Source: JAEUKH01 sp964447205 (GTDB taxonomy: Bacteria > Myxococcota_A > Polyangia > Polyangiales > Ga0077539). From it: a stretch of DNA of 64,000 nucleotides. Every line of letters starts with the position of its first letter. The first letter of the stretch is position 1. A program made the translations under genes and the position numbers. Below the pieces are notes generated by a model that was not told where the DNA came from, searched no databases, and saw nothing but the letters and a program-made list of their open reading frames with translations. Where the stretch lies: the NCBI GenBank assembly GCA_964447205.1, contig CAYUSB010000037.1, positions 1 to 64,000 of the forward strand, read 5' to 3'. Shown here one piece after another: positions 1 to 10,400 of this stretch.

Positions 1-17
1 GGGGGGGGGGGGGGGGG
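1..17. repeat. G17 homopolymer tract
   Basis: Seventeen consecutive G at the window edge. On the minus strand this is C17 and would encode consecutive prolines in the kinase C-terminal linker. It may continue to the left. Tracts of this length are prone to slippage and to sequencing or assembly error. Confidence 0.6.
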
Positions 18-2316
18 CGGGCGTCGGGGCAGGCGCGATGACAGGTGTGGGAGCAGGCGCGACAGCGACCGCCACGGGCGCGGCGATCACCGGCGGGGCA
101 GGGGGAGCCGGTGTCGGGGGGGCTACCTCCGCCAAGGGGGCTGGCTCGGGGGTGGGCTCGGGCTCGGGTGGGGGGGCTGGCGCGGCCACGGCGATCGGAG
201 CGGGCGCTGGGGCGGCCGCGGGGGGCAATGGGGCGGGGGCGGCGGCGGGTTGGGGGCGGGCGGGCGCCGACTCGACCCGGGCCGGGGTCTCGGTCGCGGG
301 GGTGGTGGGCGCCGTGGCGGCGGGACCGACGCGGTGGTTGTCTCGCAGAAGGGTCAGGACCCCGACCCCCATCACGAGGAAGAGCATCCCGGCCCCGAGG
401 AGGGCCATGGGGGTACGGTACGACCCGCTCGAAGCCCGCCGTGGCGGCAGCGACGTCGCCGCCAGGGTGTCCGGAACCCGCGTCGCGAAGTCGAAGGGGT
501 CGGGGGTGTACGGCGGGGCCGCGGGGGGCGAAGGGACCATGCCCGGCGGAGGCAACACCCCGATGCCAGACGACCCTGAGCGATCGGGCCGCGGATGCGG
601 GGCCAGGTCGTCGATCTCGCCGAACGGATCGTTGGCTGCCGTCGCCTGGACCCCAGGGCTCGCCGGGCCTCCGGGACGACCTTGAGGCGACGGGGCCGCG
701 GCGGGCAGCGGGCGCGGCGGGGCCGCAGGGGGCGAGTCGAAGAAGCTTGCTGCCGCAGGGCGTGGGGGCACGTTGGGGCTGATGGGAGGGGCCGCCGTAG
801 CCCGTCGGGGCGGAGGCACGGTGCGGGGCCGGGTAGGGGCCTCGTGGGCGGCCGAGGTCGAGGCCGACACCACGTCGGCGAACACGCGCGGGGTCGCGCT
901 GTTGGGGCTCGGCCGCGGGGCTCCCCGGGGCGGCGACGGGGTCCTGGCGGAAGACACCGGACCGATGGCGGCGGGGATGGCCATCGGGGTCTGGTGCTCG
1001 GTGGTAGGGCCTTCGAGGTCGGTCTTGCCGTCGCCCCCGTAGAGGTCGTGGTCGCCGACGTCTGCGAGCCCGGCCGCGTAGGACGGGGCCTCGGGCACGA
1101 CGTTGAGGGTGGTGTTTTCCTGGTCTTCGTCGAGGGGGCTGGGGGCCCTGCGCCCCTCGACGGTCGGGATCTCGGTCTGGGTGGGGTCGTCGTCTTCGTC
1201 GACGTCATCGACCACCGGACGGCGCAGGGGCGGGGCCGCCCGCGGCAGGGCGAGGGCGGGGGCCGGGGGGCGGACCGAGGAGCCCGGGCGCAGGTCGAGC
1301 GATCGTCGCACCGGAGCGGGGCTCTGGGGGCCGGGGGTGGGCCCGCTGTGGGTGGCGAAGGTCACGACCTCGGCCGAGCGGTCGACCACGGGACGCTGGG
1401 CGTCGAGGGCGGGGTTGAGGGCGGGGATCAAGGAGGACACCCGCGCCGCGAGGACCCGGGGTACGTCCGTGACCCCCATGGCCCGGAGGATGGCGTCGAG
1501 GTGGTCGGCGATCTCCTCGGCGGTGCGGATCCGTCGGGCCGGGTCGCGCTGGAGGATGACCTCGATCAGGTCGTCGAAGCCCGGGACATCGAGGCGATCG
1601 AGGCGCGGGATCGGGTCGTGCAGGATGGCGTGCAGGGTGGCCGCGTCGTTGTCGCGGGAGAAGAGCTTCTCGCCGGCCACGGCCTCCCAGAGCACGACCC
1701 CCATCGACCACAGGTCGGAGCGCTGGTCGATGGGTTGGGCCCGGATCTGCTCCGGGCTCATGTACGAGACCTTGCCCTTGACCTGGCCGGTGCCGGTGAG
1801 CCCTACCTGGGACTGGCTCTTGGCGATGCCAAAGTCCAGGAGCTTCACCTGCCCGTCGCGGGTGACGAAGATGTTGTGGGGGGAGACGTCCCGGTGGATC
1901 ACCTTGAGGGCTCGGCCGTCGCGGGAGCGGGCCCGATGGGCGTAGCCGAGGCCGCGGGCGGCGAGGGACACCACCGCGAGGCCCACGGCGGGGCCGAGGG
2001 ACTGACGGCGCAGGGCGCACTGCTGGAGGAGGCGCAGGAGGTCGGCCCCGTCGAGGCGCTCCATGGCGATGAAGGGGAGATGGTCCATCTCGCCGACGTC
2101 GATGACGGAGACGATGTTGGGGTGCCGCAATTGGGAGGCGAGGCGGGCCTCGGTCGCGAACATCCTCAGGAACGACTCATTCTGGCTCAAGTGGGGCAGC
2201 ACCCGCTTGAGCACGACGAGCTCCGCAGGGCCCTCCAGCGGAGTGCGGCGCGAGAGCAGAACCTCCGCCATGCCCCCGCTCGCGACCTGTCGGATGATTT
2301 CGTAGCGTGCGCTCAT
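1..2316 (-). CDS. Serine/threonine protein kinase with C-terminal membrane anchor (3' end outside window)
   Basis: Hanks-type Ser/Thr kinase reading leftward off the window, so the C-terminus is missing. The ATG at 2316 opens MSARYEIIRQVASGGMAEV, a Gly-rich loop at residues 11-19. The ATP-binding Lys is K37 (VVLKRV), the catalytic loop is HRDVSPHN (141-148) and the Mg-binding DFG is at 161-163. MSPEQ and DLWSMGVVLWE follow, so the kinase core is complete and looks active. After about residue 270 comes a long Pro/Ala/Arg linker, then one transmembrane helix near residues 636-652 (PMALLGAGMLFLVMGVG), then an Ala/Pro-rich segment ending in polyproline at the window edge. Kinases of this HRDxSPxN type are abundant in myxobacteria and usually carry extracytoplasmic sensor modules after the helix; that part is not visible here. 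Substrate unknown. Confidence 0.93.
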   Translation of the reverse strand, partial: MSARYEIIRQVASGGMAEVLLSRRTPLEGPAELVVLKRVLPHLSQNESFLRMFATEARLASQLRHPNIVSVIDVGEMDHLPFIAMERLDGADLLRLLQQCALRRQSLGPAVGLAVVSLAARGLGYAHRARSRDGRALKVIHRDVSPHNIFVTRDGQVKLLDFGIAKSQSQVGLTGTGQVKGKVSYMSPEQIRAQPIDQRSDLWSMGVVLWEAVAGEKLFSRDNDAATLHAILHDPIPRLDRLDVPGFDDLIEVILQRDPARRIRTAEEIADHLDAILRAMGVTDVPRVLAARVSSLIPALNPALDAQRPVVDRSAEVVTFATHSGPTPGPQSPAPVRRSLDLRPGSSVRPPAPALALPRAAPPLRRPVVDDVDEDDDPTQTEIPTVEGRRAPSPLDEDQENTTLNVVPEAPSYAAGLADVGDHDLYGGDGKTDLEGPTTEHQTPMAIPAAIGPVSSARTPSPPRGAPRPSPNSATPRVFADVVSASTSAAHEAPTRPRTVPPPRRATAAPPISPNVPPRPAAASFFDSPPAAPPRPLPAAAPSPQGRPGGPASPGVQATAANDPFGEIDDLAPHPRPDRSGSSGIGVLPPPGMVPSPPAAPPYTPDPFDFATRVPDTLAATSLPPRRASSGSYRTPMALLGAGMLFLVMGVGVLTLLRDNHRVGPAATAPTTPATETPARVESAPARPQPAAAPAPLPPAAAPAPAPIAVAAPAPPPEPEPTPEPAPLAEVAPPTPAPPAPPVIAAPVAVAVAPAPTPVIAPAPTPAPPPPP

Positions 2317-2336
2317 CGTGGTCGAAGCCCGGGCAA

Positions 2337-2366
2337 ACCCTAGCGCGCCCCGGGCCCCCTCGACAA
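2337..2366 (-). promoter_or_regulatory. Predicted promoter for the Ser/Thr kinase
   Basis: Read on the minus strand: TTGTCG (2366-2361), an 18-nt spacer, and TAGGGT (2342-2337). The -10-like box ends 20 nt before the kinase ATG, so the leader would be very short. Pattern match only. Confidence 0.45.
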
Positions 2367-2481
2367 GCACCGGCCCGATTCCCTCCGATTGACCCTCTGC
2401 CCTGCTCCCCCGAGGCCAGACTTCGACCTCCGGGGCCTGCTCGGGCTTCGCGTCGGGGCCGGGTCTTGGTATGGTCCCGCC

Positions 2482-3072
2482 GTGAGCGCACGACGGGTGG
2501 TGTGGGCGGCGGTTCTTGGGGTGCTGGCAGCGGCGGGTCCGAGCTGCGTCCTGGCCCGGCGGCAGATCATGCTGAGCCTCAGCACCGACGCCGACTGCAC
2601 GGTGTTCGACCGCTTCGAGGTCCGGGTCTCCCGGGGTACCGGCGACGCGGTCTTTCAACAGACCTGGATGCGGGCCGACTGTCCGGTCTCGGGGATCACC
2701 CCACCGCCGGTGGCCCCCCTGCGCCGCGAGGGCCCGGCCTTCGACCTGGCGATCGTCGACAGCCAGCGTATCGACGCCCGGGTGCGGGTCGATGTGACGG
2801 CCCGGACGGTCAACGGGCTGGTGTTCCAGACGGCAGCCGAGACCGATTTCGTGGACGGGGTGGTGTACCGGGTGCCCCTCGAGCTGGCCCAGTCCTGCGT
2901 GGCGGCCTCGATGACCCTGGGCTGCCCCTCGGGATACGTGTGCCGCATCGACCGCGCGACCGGCAACCCCGCCTGCGGCTCGATCTATCGCGCCCCTAAC
3001 TCCGTCGGGACCTTCCTGTCGTCGCAGTCCGTCACTGCCGACGCCACCGTCGACCTCGGCGCCATGGAGTGA
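2482..3072 (+). CDS. Small exported protein, possibly a lipoprotein
   Basis: A 196-residue protein starting at a GTG (2482). This start is preferred over upstream in-frame codons because it places a signal peptide at the very N-terminus: SARRVVWAAVLGVLAAAGPSC. The AGPSC could be a non-canonical lipobox, otherwise a type I signal. The mature part has several Cys residues and reads as a beta-rich domain with no family I recognise. A -10-like TATGGT lies at 2470-2475, 6 nt before the start. It is divergent from the kinase (165-bp gap) and upstream of an FG-GAP remnant. Exported location is well supported; function unknown. Confidence 0.75.
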   Translation: MSARRVVWAAVLGVLAAAGPSCVLARRQIMLSLSTDADCTVFDRFEVRVSRGTGDAVFQQTWMRADCPVSGITPPPVAPLRREGPAFDLAIVDSQRIDARVRVDVTARTVNGLVFQTAAETDFVDGVVYRVPLELAQSCVAASMTLGCPSGYVCRIDRATGNPACGSIYRAPNSVGTFLSSQSVTADATVDLGAME

Positions 3073-3136
3073 GATTTCGGGCGCCGGGTTGGGCATTGAC
3101 CCAATAGCCCTCCGCCGAACACCCCTGAAGGCGTGA

Positions 3137-4147
3137 GCCTCGGACTTCAACGCCTCGGGGCGGGTGGCCGTCGTGCGGGCCCCGAGCGCCCCCGGGATCC
3201 CCGGCCAGGGGATCGGGCCCGGCCGTGGCTGCATGGACTTTGGCACCCAGGTCGGTGCCGCGGGAGACTTCGACGGGGACGGGTTCGTCGACCTCTTCGC
3301 CACCTGCGGACGCCAGGAGATCCGGCGGTGACGGTGGCCTTCGGGCAGACCCGCCTGGACACCCACCTGCGCCGGGTTCTGTTCAGCTTCACGACCGCGG
3401 GGCTTGTCACCCTCGGGGGCTCCCTGGCGGCCTCCGGGGATCTCAACGGAGACGGACTGGCCGACCTCGTGGTGGGCGACGAATCCCTGAACCTTGGCGT
3501 TCTGGGGCCAGGTCCACATCGTCTACGGCGGGGCCACGCCGCGACCGGGCCTGCCCGTGCTGGGCCCCCTCGGGTCGGGAGACTTCGGCCGTCGTGTGGT
3601 GGGCGCGGGCGACATCCACGACGAGGGACTGCCCGCCTTCGCCGTGGTGGCCGTCCGCGACTCCGCCCACCGTCAGAACGTCAGGGCATACCTCGCCCGC
3701 TTCGAGGCCAGCCAGACCGTGACCATCCCACCGACCGCCTCCCCCGTCCTCGTCAGCGAAGCGCGCGCGGGGGTTCTCGCCGACTCGGGCTTCGGGGTCG
3801 CCGACCCGACCCAACAGGGCGGCGGCTTCCTCTGCCTGATCGGAACCACCCAACGCGAGATCGTGTGGATCTGTCCCCGGTGCACCCTGTCCGGGCGAGC
3901 TCTCCCCGTCGTGGACTCGACCGAACGGGAGACCTTCTTCGGGCCTGTGGTCAGACCCGGAGACCTGCGCGGAGAAGGGCGCGACGCGGTCACGGTGGCC
4001 ATGCTACCCGTCGACCCTACGACCCCCCGAATGGGCCTCCGCATCGACACCTACCGCCCCACCCAGACCCCCTCCCGCTACCGCGCGATCGGACTGTCCT
4101 CCAGCGGCACAGGCTCCGCGCTCGCCCTGGGTTCGTTGCTCCAGTGA
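3137..4147 (+). pseudogene. Degenerate FG-GAP repeat (beta-propeller) protein, split over three frames
   Basis: Three consecutive fragments in three different frames encode recognisable FG-GAP/integrin-alpha-type repeats. The first, from about 3137, contains GAAGDFDGDGFVDLFATCG and stops at 3329-3331. The second (about 3327-3500) contains AASGDLNGDGLADLVVGDE. The third (about 3494-4147) contains GSGDFGRRVVGAGDIHDEG and ends in TGA. An in-frame TGA at 3134-3136 sits just before the first fragment, which has no start codon or signal peptide, so the 5' end is also gone. Calcium-binding DxDGDG loops survive in the first two fragments. Two sequencing errors could explain the frameshifts but not the missing start. 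I read it as a decayed surface propeller protein. Confidence 0.8.
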
Positions 4148-4215
4148 CAGGGTATGACCCCTCCGCGTTGCGCCGAGGCCTCGGGTGACGTACGGGGAGA
4201 GACGCCACGACGCGG

Positions 4216-7200
4216 ATGCGCCGCGGAGGTCGGAGGTCGCCGGTACCCGTGTTGCTCGATGTCGTCGCGACCCCTGCCCATGTCTCCGAGCGTCTGCTCC
4301 GTGCCCTCGACGGCGAGGTGGCCGCCCTGGCCCCCAACACCCTCCCCTGGGCCCATTTCCTCCAGCTCCTGACCACCCACCTCCTGCCCGGTCGAGGGAT
4401 CGCCCCGGCCCAGGTCGAGCGCCTCACCCTGGCCGCCGCGGTGCGGTCGGTCCTGCCCCGATACGACGCGGCCTATGGCGAGCGCACCGACACCGTCGAC
4501 GCCTTCGCCCGGAGCCTGGAGCTTCTGCGGGCCCACGGGGTGACCCCCGACATCCTGGGCCTCGCCCTCGGGCACACCCTCCCCGACGACGCGGGTACAC
4601 GAGGCAGGCTCGGGCTCCTCACCGCGGTGTTCGCCGAGCACACCGAGCGACTCGAGGCCCTGGGGTACATCGCCGGGGCGGCCTTGGAGGCCCAGCTCGC
4701 CGAGGCGGTGTCCGAGGCCCAACGCCAACATAGGGTCCCAGACTGGCTCCCCACCCACCTGCGTCTATGGCACCTGCGGGTCCTGGGGCCCACCCGGGTG
4801 CGACTCATCACGTCCCTGGCCCGCTGGCTCGGGGCCCACGGGGGCCAGGTCAAAGCCCACATCACGTGCGAACCACGGCGCGAGCGGTTGCCCCTCACCC
4901 TCGACCGGGCCCTGCGGGCCTTCGAGGCCGAAGACAGCGCCCACCTCGACGTAGCCTGCGGCCTCCGCGACGAAGGGGCCGAGCCCGTGCGGGGCCCCCT
5001 CGGTCCGTGGCTCATCGCCCTGGCCGAAGGAGGCCGGGCCCACGAGGCCACGCGGGTTTTGTCGGGGCATCACGGGGCGGGGCCGGTGAAGATGGCCGAG
5101 GCCGAGGGCCCCGACGAGGAGGCCCGATGGGTGGCCGCCCAGGTCGCCTCCCTCCTCGACGGGGGGATCGGGGCCGACACCATCGCGGTGGTCCTGCGTC
5201 ACGCCGACGCCCCCACGGTGGCCCGCCTCGGGCGCTGCCTCGACGATGCAGGCGTGGCCTGGAGCCCCCCCTCGGGGGCCCCAGGGTGGCTCCTGGAGTC
5301 CCCCCTCGCGCGGGCGTTTCTGGGCCTTCCGGGGCTCCTGGCCCGGGGGGCCAATCGGGAGGAGGTCCTTCGGGCCCTGGCCATCCTCCTGGGCAATGGG
5401 GCCCGAGGTCACGAGCTCGGTCCCCTGTGGCGGGTGGCCCAGGCCCTCCGCGCCTGGGGCATCGAGACCCTCTTCGACAACGAACTCGGGACCCGCTGCG
5501 ACTACCACGTGGCCCGTCACGGGGCCTCCCCCACCACGGCCGCGGCGGTCAAGGCCCTGGGCGAGCTCCTGTGGCAGCAGTCGAAGGACGGGACCGTGGT
5601 CGAGCACTGCGCCCGGCTCCGGGGGTGGGTCCCGCGGTTTGGAGGGGAGGGGCGGTTCTACGAGGAGTCCCGGGCGGTGGTGTCCCAGGTGGCCGCCGAC
5701 CCGGGGGCCTCGGTGATCCTGCGGGCCCTCGGACGCGACGAGGCAGCCCTGGCGGGGTGCGAGGCCCTGCTCGAAGCCCTCCCCGGGATGGCGGCGGCCG
5801 CGGGGCGCACGGGGCCCATCTCCGCCGGAGAGTTTGGCGAGCTCGTCCTCGACCTGGCCCGGGTGTGGAGCGGGGCCGTCACCCCGCCGGGCGCGGGCGG
5901 CGTAAGCGTCCTGGAGGCCGCCGACGTGGTGGGGCGGAGCTTCTCCGTGGTGATGCTCCCCGGGATGGTCGACGGGGCCTTCCCCGCCCATCGAGAGGAC
6001 GAGGCCCTGTGGGGCGACGCCGAGCGGGCCGCCGTGGGCAAGGCCCTGGGCTTTCCCATCGAACGCACCGGGTCGCGGGAGTCGGAGACCGTCCTGCTTC
6101 TTGGGGCCCTCGCGGCGGCCACCGAGGGGGTCTACGCCAGCGCCCACCGGCACGACGCCGCTGGCCGCCCCATGGCCCCGTCGCCCTTCCTGGGTGACCT
6201 GCAGCGCACCTCGGGGGCCGTGGTCGAGCGCCTCGGGCGCGACCCCCTGGCCCGATCGAAGCGGATCCCAGCCCGGGGGGTCGAGCGCACCCTGCGGGCC
6301 CTGGCGGGGGCGGCCCTCGGCCCCGCGGGGATGTCCCCGAGCGTTCGGTCGGCTCTGGCCTCGGCCGAGTCGCGGGCTGCGATCGAGCGGGCCCGCGAGC
6401 TCTTCTTCGCCCGCCCCGAGGTCGAGGCCAACGCCCACCACGGCCGGATCGACCACGACCACGAGCTCGTCAACGCCCTGGCCCTGCCCCGTTGGGCCTC
6501 GGCCTCCCGCCCCCTCGACGTGACCCTCCTCGAGCGGGTGGCCCGCTGCGGATACAAAGCCTTCGCCCACTATGTCCTCAAGATCGAGGAGCGGGTCGAT
6601 GACACCACGGCCCTCGACGACAAACAACGCGGCCACCTCTTGCACGAGCTCGTCCAGGTGGGGGCCGAGGCCCTCGTGGCCAGCCGCGGAGCCGACCCGG
6701 CAGAGCGCTGGCAGAGCGTCGAGGCGGCCCTGGAGGAGAAGTTCGCGGAGTTCTCCGAGCGGCTGTCGCGGCTCGACCTCGGGCTCGTCGAGGCCGACTA
6801 CCGGACGGTCCGCCGTCAGGCCGAGGCCTGGCTCACCCGCCGGATGCACGACCCGTCGTGGCAGATGCTCGAGACCGAGGTGGGCTTCGGCCCCCAGTCG
6901 ACCTGGCCCTCGGTGGTCGTGACCATGCCCGACGGGGCCGAGCCCGTGTCCCTCCGGGGGCGCATCGACGGGGTCGAGCGGGTGGGGGCGGTCGTGCGGG
7001 CCGTGGAGTTCAAGTCGGGGCGGGGGGACGGGTACAAAAAACGCCTGCAAGACGGGGCCCTCGACACCCAGTTTCAGCTCGTGGTCTACGCCGCGGCGGT
7101 CGAGCGGGCCCGACGCAGCGGCAAGCTCCCCGCCGACTGCACCTCCGTCGACGGAGTCTACGTGGGCTTCCGCGACCTGGCCGAGCACACCCTCCGCGAC

Positions 7201-7452
7201 GCCCTCGGGAGCGACGGACGCAAGCGCCTGGCCCGCTACGACGTCGAGGCCCTGGTGTCCGAAGGGGCCGCGGGGGAGGGGGCCCTCGGCGAGGCCGTAC
7301 GCCGGGTGGTCGGGCCGCTGCGGGAGGGCCGGTTCGAGCCGCGCCCGCGAGACTGCAATTTCTGCCAGTATCGCCCCCTGTGTCGGGTGGAGTCCCACGA
7401 CGTGACGGACGAGGAGACCGAGGCCCCGATGCCCGGGGAGGCCTCCCCGTGA
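4216..7452 (+). CDS. addB: AddB-like subunit of ATP-dependent helicase-nuclease (PD-(D/E)XK, Fe-S)
   Basis: A 1078-residue subunit of an AddAB-type double-strand-break resection enzyme. The first two thirds are a divergent helicase-like fold without a visible Walker A motif, as expected for AddB. The C-terminus is a PD-(D/E)XK nuclease: RIDG (D918), then EFKSG (E931, K933), then a QFQLVVYA helix. Four cysteines, C778, C1047, C1050 and C1056 (last three CNFCQYRPLC), reproduce the Cx(n)Cx2Cx5C pattern that binds a 4Fe-4S staple in AddB nucleases. Length fits the family. The ATG at 4216 is used; a GTG at 4249 preceded by GGAGG is a plausible alternative. The stop overlaps the addA start (GTGA), so the two are translationally coupled. 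All expected catalytic residues are present. Confidence 0.88.
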   Translation: MRRGGRRSPVPVLLDVVATPAHVSERLLRALDGEVAALAPNTLPWAHFLQLLTTHLLPGRGIAPAQVERLTLAAAVRSVLPRYDAAYGERTDTVDAFARSLELLRAHGVTPDILGLALGHTLPDDAGTRGRLGLLTAVFAEHTERLEALGYIAGAALEAQLAEAVSEAQRQHRVPDWLPTHLRLWHLRVLGPTRVRLITSLARWLGAHGGQVKAHITCEPRRERLPLTLDRALRAFEAEDSAHLDVACGLRDEGAEPVRGPLGPWLIALAEGGRAHEATRVLSGHHGAGPVKMAEAEGPDEEARWVAAQVASLLDGGIGADTIAVVLRHADAPTVARLGRCLDDAGVAWSPPSGAPGWLLESPLARAFLGLPGLLARGANREEVLRALAILLGNGARGHELGPLWRVAQALRAWGIETLFDNELGTRCDYHVARHGASPTTAAAVKALGELLWQQSKDGTVVEHCARLRGWVPRFGGEGRFYEESRAVVSQVAADPGASVILRALGRDEAALAGCEALLEALPGMAAAAGRTGPISAGEFGELVLDLARVWSGAVTPPGAGGVSVLEAADVVGRSFSVVMLPGMVDGAFPAHREDEALWGDAERAAVGKALGFPIERTGSRESETVLLLGALAAATEGVYASAHRHDAAGRPMAPSPFLGDLQRTSGAVVERLGRDPLARSKRIPARGVERTLRALAGAALGPAGMSPSVRSALASAESRAAIERARELFFARPEVEANAHHGRIDHDHELVNALALPRWASASRPLDVTLLERVARCGYKAFAHYVLKIEERVDDTTALDDKQRGHLLHELVQVGAEALVASRGADPAERWQSVEAALEEKFAEFSERLSRLDLGLVEADYRTVRRQAEAWLTRRMHDPSWQMLETEVGFGPQSTWPSVVVTMPDGAEPVSLRGRIDGVERVGAVVRAVEFKSGRGDGYKKRLQDGALDTQFQLVVYAAAVERARRSGKLPADCTSVDGVYVGFRDLAEHTLRDALGSDGRKRLARYDVEALVSEGAAGEGALGEAVRRVVGPLREGRFEPRPRDCNFCQYRPLCRVESHDVTDEETEAPMPGEASP

Positions 7453-10400
7453 GCCCCCACGACCTCCTGGAGGGGGGCCCCCCGCCCCATGAGCCCCTCG
7501 ACCCGGGCGACGCGGTGGCGGCCCTGCAAGGCTCCGCCCGCCAGGGCCTCTTCCTCTTCGAGCGCAACGCCGTCGTGCGGGCCGGGGCGGGTACCGGCAA
7601 GACCGAGGCCCTGGCCACGGTGTACCTCCACCTCGTGGGGGGCCTCGCGAGCACCGTGGCCTGGCCCCGTGCGGGCCTCGGGCCCGAGCGCATCGTGGCC
7701 CTCACCTTCACCGAGAAGGCCGCCCGCGAGATGCGCGAGCGCATCGCCGCCGCCGTCGACCTCCTGGCCAACGCCCAACTGCCGCGGGAGCTTGAGCACC
7801 CCGACCCCGCCGTTCGGCGTGAGGCCGCCCTGCGCTGGTGCGCCCGCCGCGGATACTCCGTGGCCGTCAGCGCCCGCCTCGAAGCCCTGGCCGCGAGCGC
7901 CGTAGCCCAGGGGCGGCCGTTGCCCCCGCCCGACGTGTGGCGCCGGGTGGCCTGGTCGCTCGGAGGGGCCCACATCGGAACGTTTCACGGGTTTGCCGCA
8001 GGGGTTCTGCGCCGGGCCGCCGTCGACCTCGGGATCGACCCGGCCTTCCGGGTCCTCGACGAAGAAGACGCCGACCTCCTCCTTCGCTCGGCCACCCTGC
8101 GGGCCCTGTCCGAGGCCGCCCGGCGCGACGTCTCGGCCGTGGTCGAGCTCATGGCCGCCAGCGGGGGCATCGGCGAGCGGGCCGAGCGGGGCCTGGTCAC
8201 CCTCGTGTCCGACCTCGTGCGCCGCCTCGAAGAAGACGGCCTCGACGCGACCGACCTGCGGGCCGGGGTCGCCGTCGACCCCACCGGGATGCGGGGATAC
8301 ATCGCAGGCGACGTCCTCCGCCGCTTCGCCGAGGCCTGCGAGGGGGTCAAGGCCCTGCGCGAAGACGGCACCGCCGAGGTCGTGTACGGGATCGTACAGG
8401 CCCTTGACCAGTTGCCTCCCCTCGACACCGCCGCCCACGCCCTGGCCCGAATGCGGGTCCTGGCCGAGCTCCGGTCGCTCCCGTCGCCCCAGCGCACCCG
8501 GCGCATCGAGCCCCTGGCCACCGAGGCCCGGGAGGCCCTCGGGTCGCTCCTGCAAGACGCCGTGTCGGTGGTGTCGACCCACCTGGCCCGGGCCGGCAAG
8601 ACGGTGCTGGTGGGGGCCCAGCAGGCGTACCGACAGGCCAAACGCCAGCGGGCCGCCCTCGATTTCGCCGACCTCCTGCGGCTCCTGCGCGACGCCCTGC
8701 GCGACCGCCCCGCCCTGCGCAAGGAGTGGAAGCACCGCTACGACGCCGTCCTGGTCGACGAGTTTCAGGACACCAACCGCGTCCAGCGCGACCTCGTCTA
8801 CCTCCTGCGCGAGCGCCGTGACCTCGTGCGCACCGTGGCCCCCGGACAGTCCCTCGCCGGCCACGAGCTCGAACCCGCGGGCCTCCTGGTGGTGGGCGAC
8901 GCCAAGCAGTCGATCTACGCCTTCCGCGGGGCCGAGGTGGAGGTCTTCCTCGCGACCGAGCGCGAGGTGGCCGAGGCCGGGGGCGACCTCATCGACCTCA
9001 CCGACAGCCACCGGGCCCTTCACGAGGTGGTCCGGGCGGTCAACAGCGTCACGGCCACCGTGCTCGGAGCCGGGAGCGTGCGGGTCGAGGGCCTGTACGA
9101 CCCGTCCCGCGACGCCCTGGTGGCCGCCGCCGAGGGGGACGGGGCCGCCCGGGTCGAGCTCCTCCTGGTTCCGCCGGGCAAGGCCGAGGTGCAGCGACGG
9201 GCCGAGGCCGAGGCCATCGCCCGACGCATCGCGGCCCTGTCCACCCCGGGCGAGCACCCCCCCGGGTGGCGCACCCCGCGCATGGACGAGGTCGCCATCC
9301 TCGTGCCCTCCTGGCGACAGCTAGAGCCCCTCAAGCGCGCCCTCCAGGCCCGGCGAATCCCGTACACCCTGCGGGGAGGCCCGGGGTTCTGGGATCGCCG
9401 CGAGGTCGACGACCTGGTCACCCTCCTGCGCTTCGCGGCCGACCCCTCCGACCGGCTCAGCCTCGCCGCGGTGCTCCGGGGTCCGCTGGTGGGGCTCACC
9501 GACGCGGCCCTGGCCCGGCTCTTCACCTTCACCGCCGGGATGGAGCAGGTCCTCGACCCTCCACCCGCCGTGCGGGCCGGGATCGCTCCCGACGACCGGG
9601 CTCGCCTCGAAGAGGCCCGCCCCACCCTCGAGCGGCTCGTACGCTTCGGTCCCACCCTCGGGCCCGCGGGGGTCGTGCGGATGGTCCTCACCGAACGGGG
9701 CTACGCGGCCGTCCTGGCCCGGCTGCCCTTCGGGGCCCAGCGGGTGGCCAACGTCGACAAGCTCCTCGGTCTGGCCGAGGCGGCCGAGGCCCGGGGGGGC
9801 GACGACGGTGACCTCCACGGGTTCGTGCAGCACGTCGACCGGATGCGGGCCGCGGCCCAACGCGAGGCCGAGGCCGACCTCGGGGGTGAGGTGTCGGGGG
9901 CCGTGCAGATCATGAGCGTGCACGCGGCCAAGGGCCTGGAGTGGCCCGTGGTCTTCGTGGCCCAGACGGCCCGCAGGAGGCCTCCCCGGAGCGAGCGGGT
10001 CCTGCTCGATCGGCGCGGGGCCGTCGTGGTCCTGCCCGGCGGGATCGCCGCCCCGGAGGGGTTTCGTACCCTCCGCAACGACGCCCACGCGGCCGAAGAC
10101 GACGACGCCCGGAGGCTTCTCTATGTGGCCCTCACCCGGTCGCGCGACCTCCTGGTGGTGTCGGGGCCCGACGGCGACGGCGAAGGGGGCTGGACGGCCC
10201 TGCGCGACGCCCTCCGGCGCCAGAGCCCCTCCGGGGTGCGGGTGGTGGTGGCCGAAGAGGAGGGGCCCGCGGTTCCAGTCAGGGCCCGGGCCGAGACGGG
10301 GGACGAGGCCCCTGCGGCGACCGTGCTGCCCGAGTCTGTGACCGTCGCCGATCCCGGGATGGTGGCTCCGGGGCCCCTGCCCGACGCGGGGGGGGGGACG

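Noticed and set aside
4765..7398. 877-codon open frame on the minus strand opposite addB
   Set aside because: Long antisense frames are expected at this GC content. The translation is Gly/Pro/His-rich without motifs, whereas the plus strand encodes AddB with catalytic residues.
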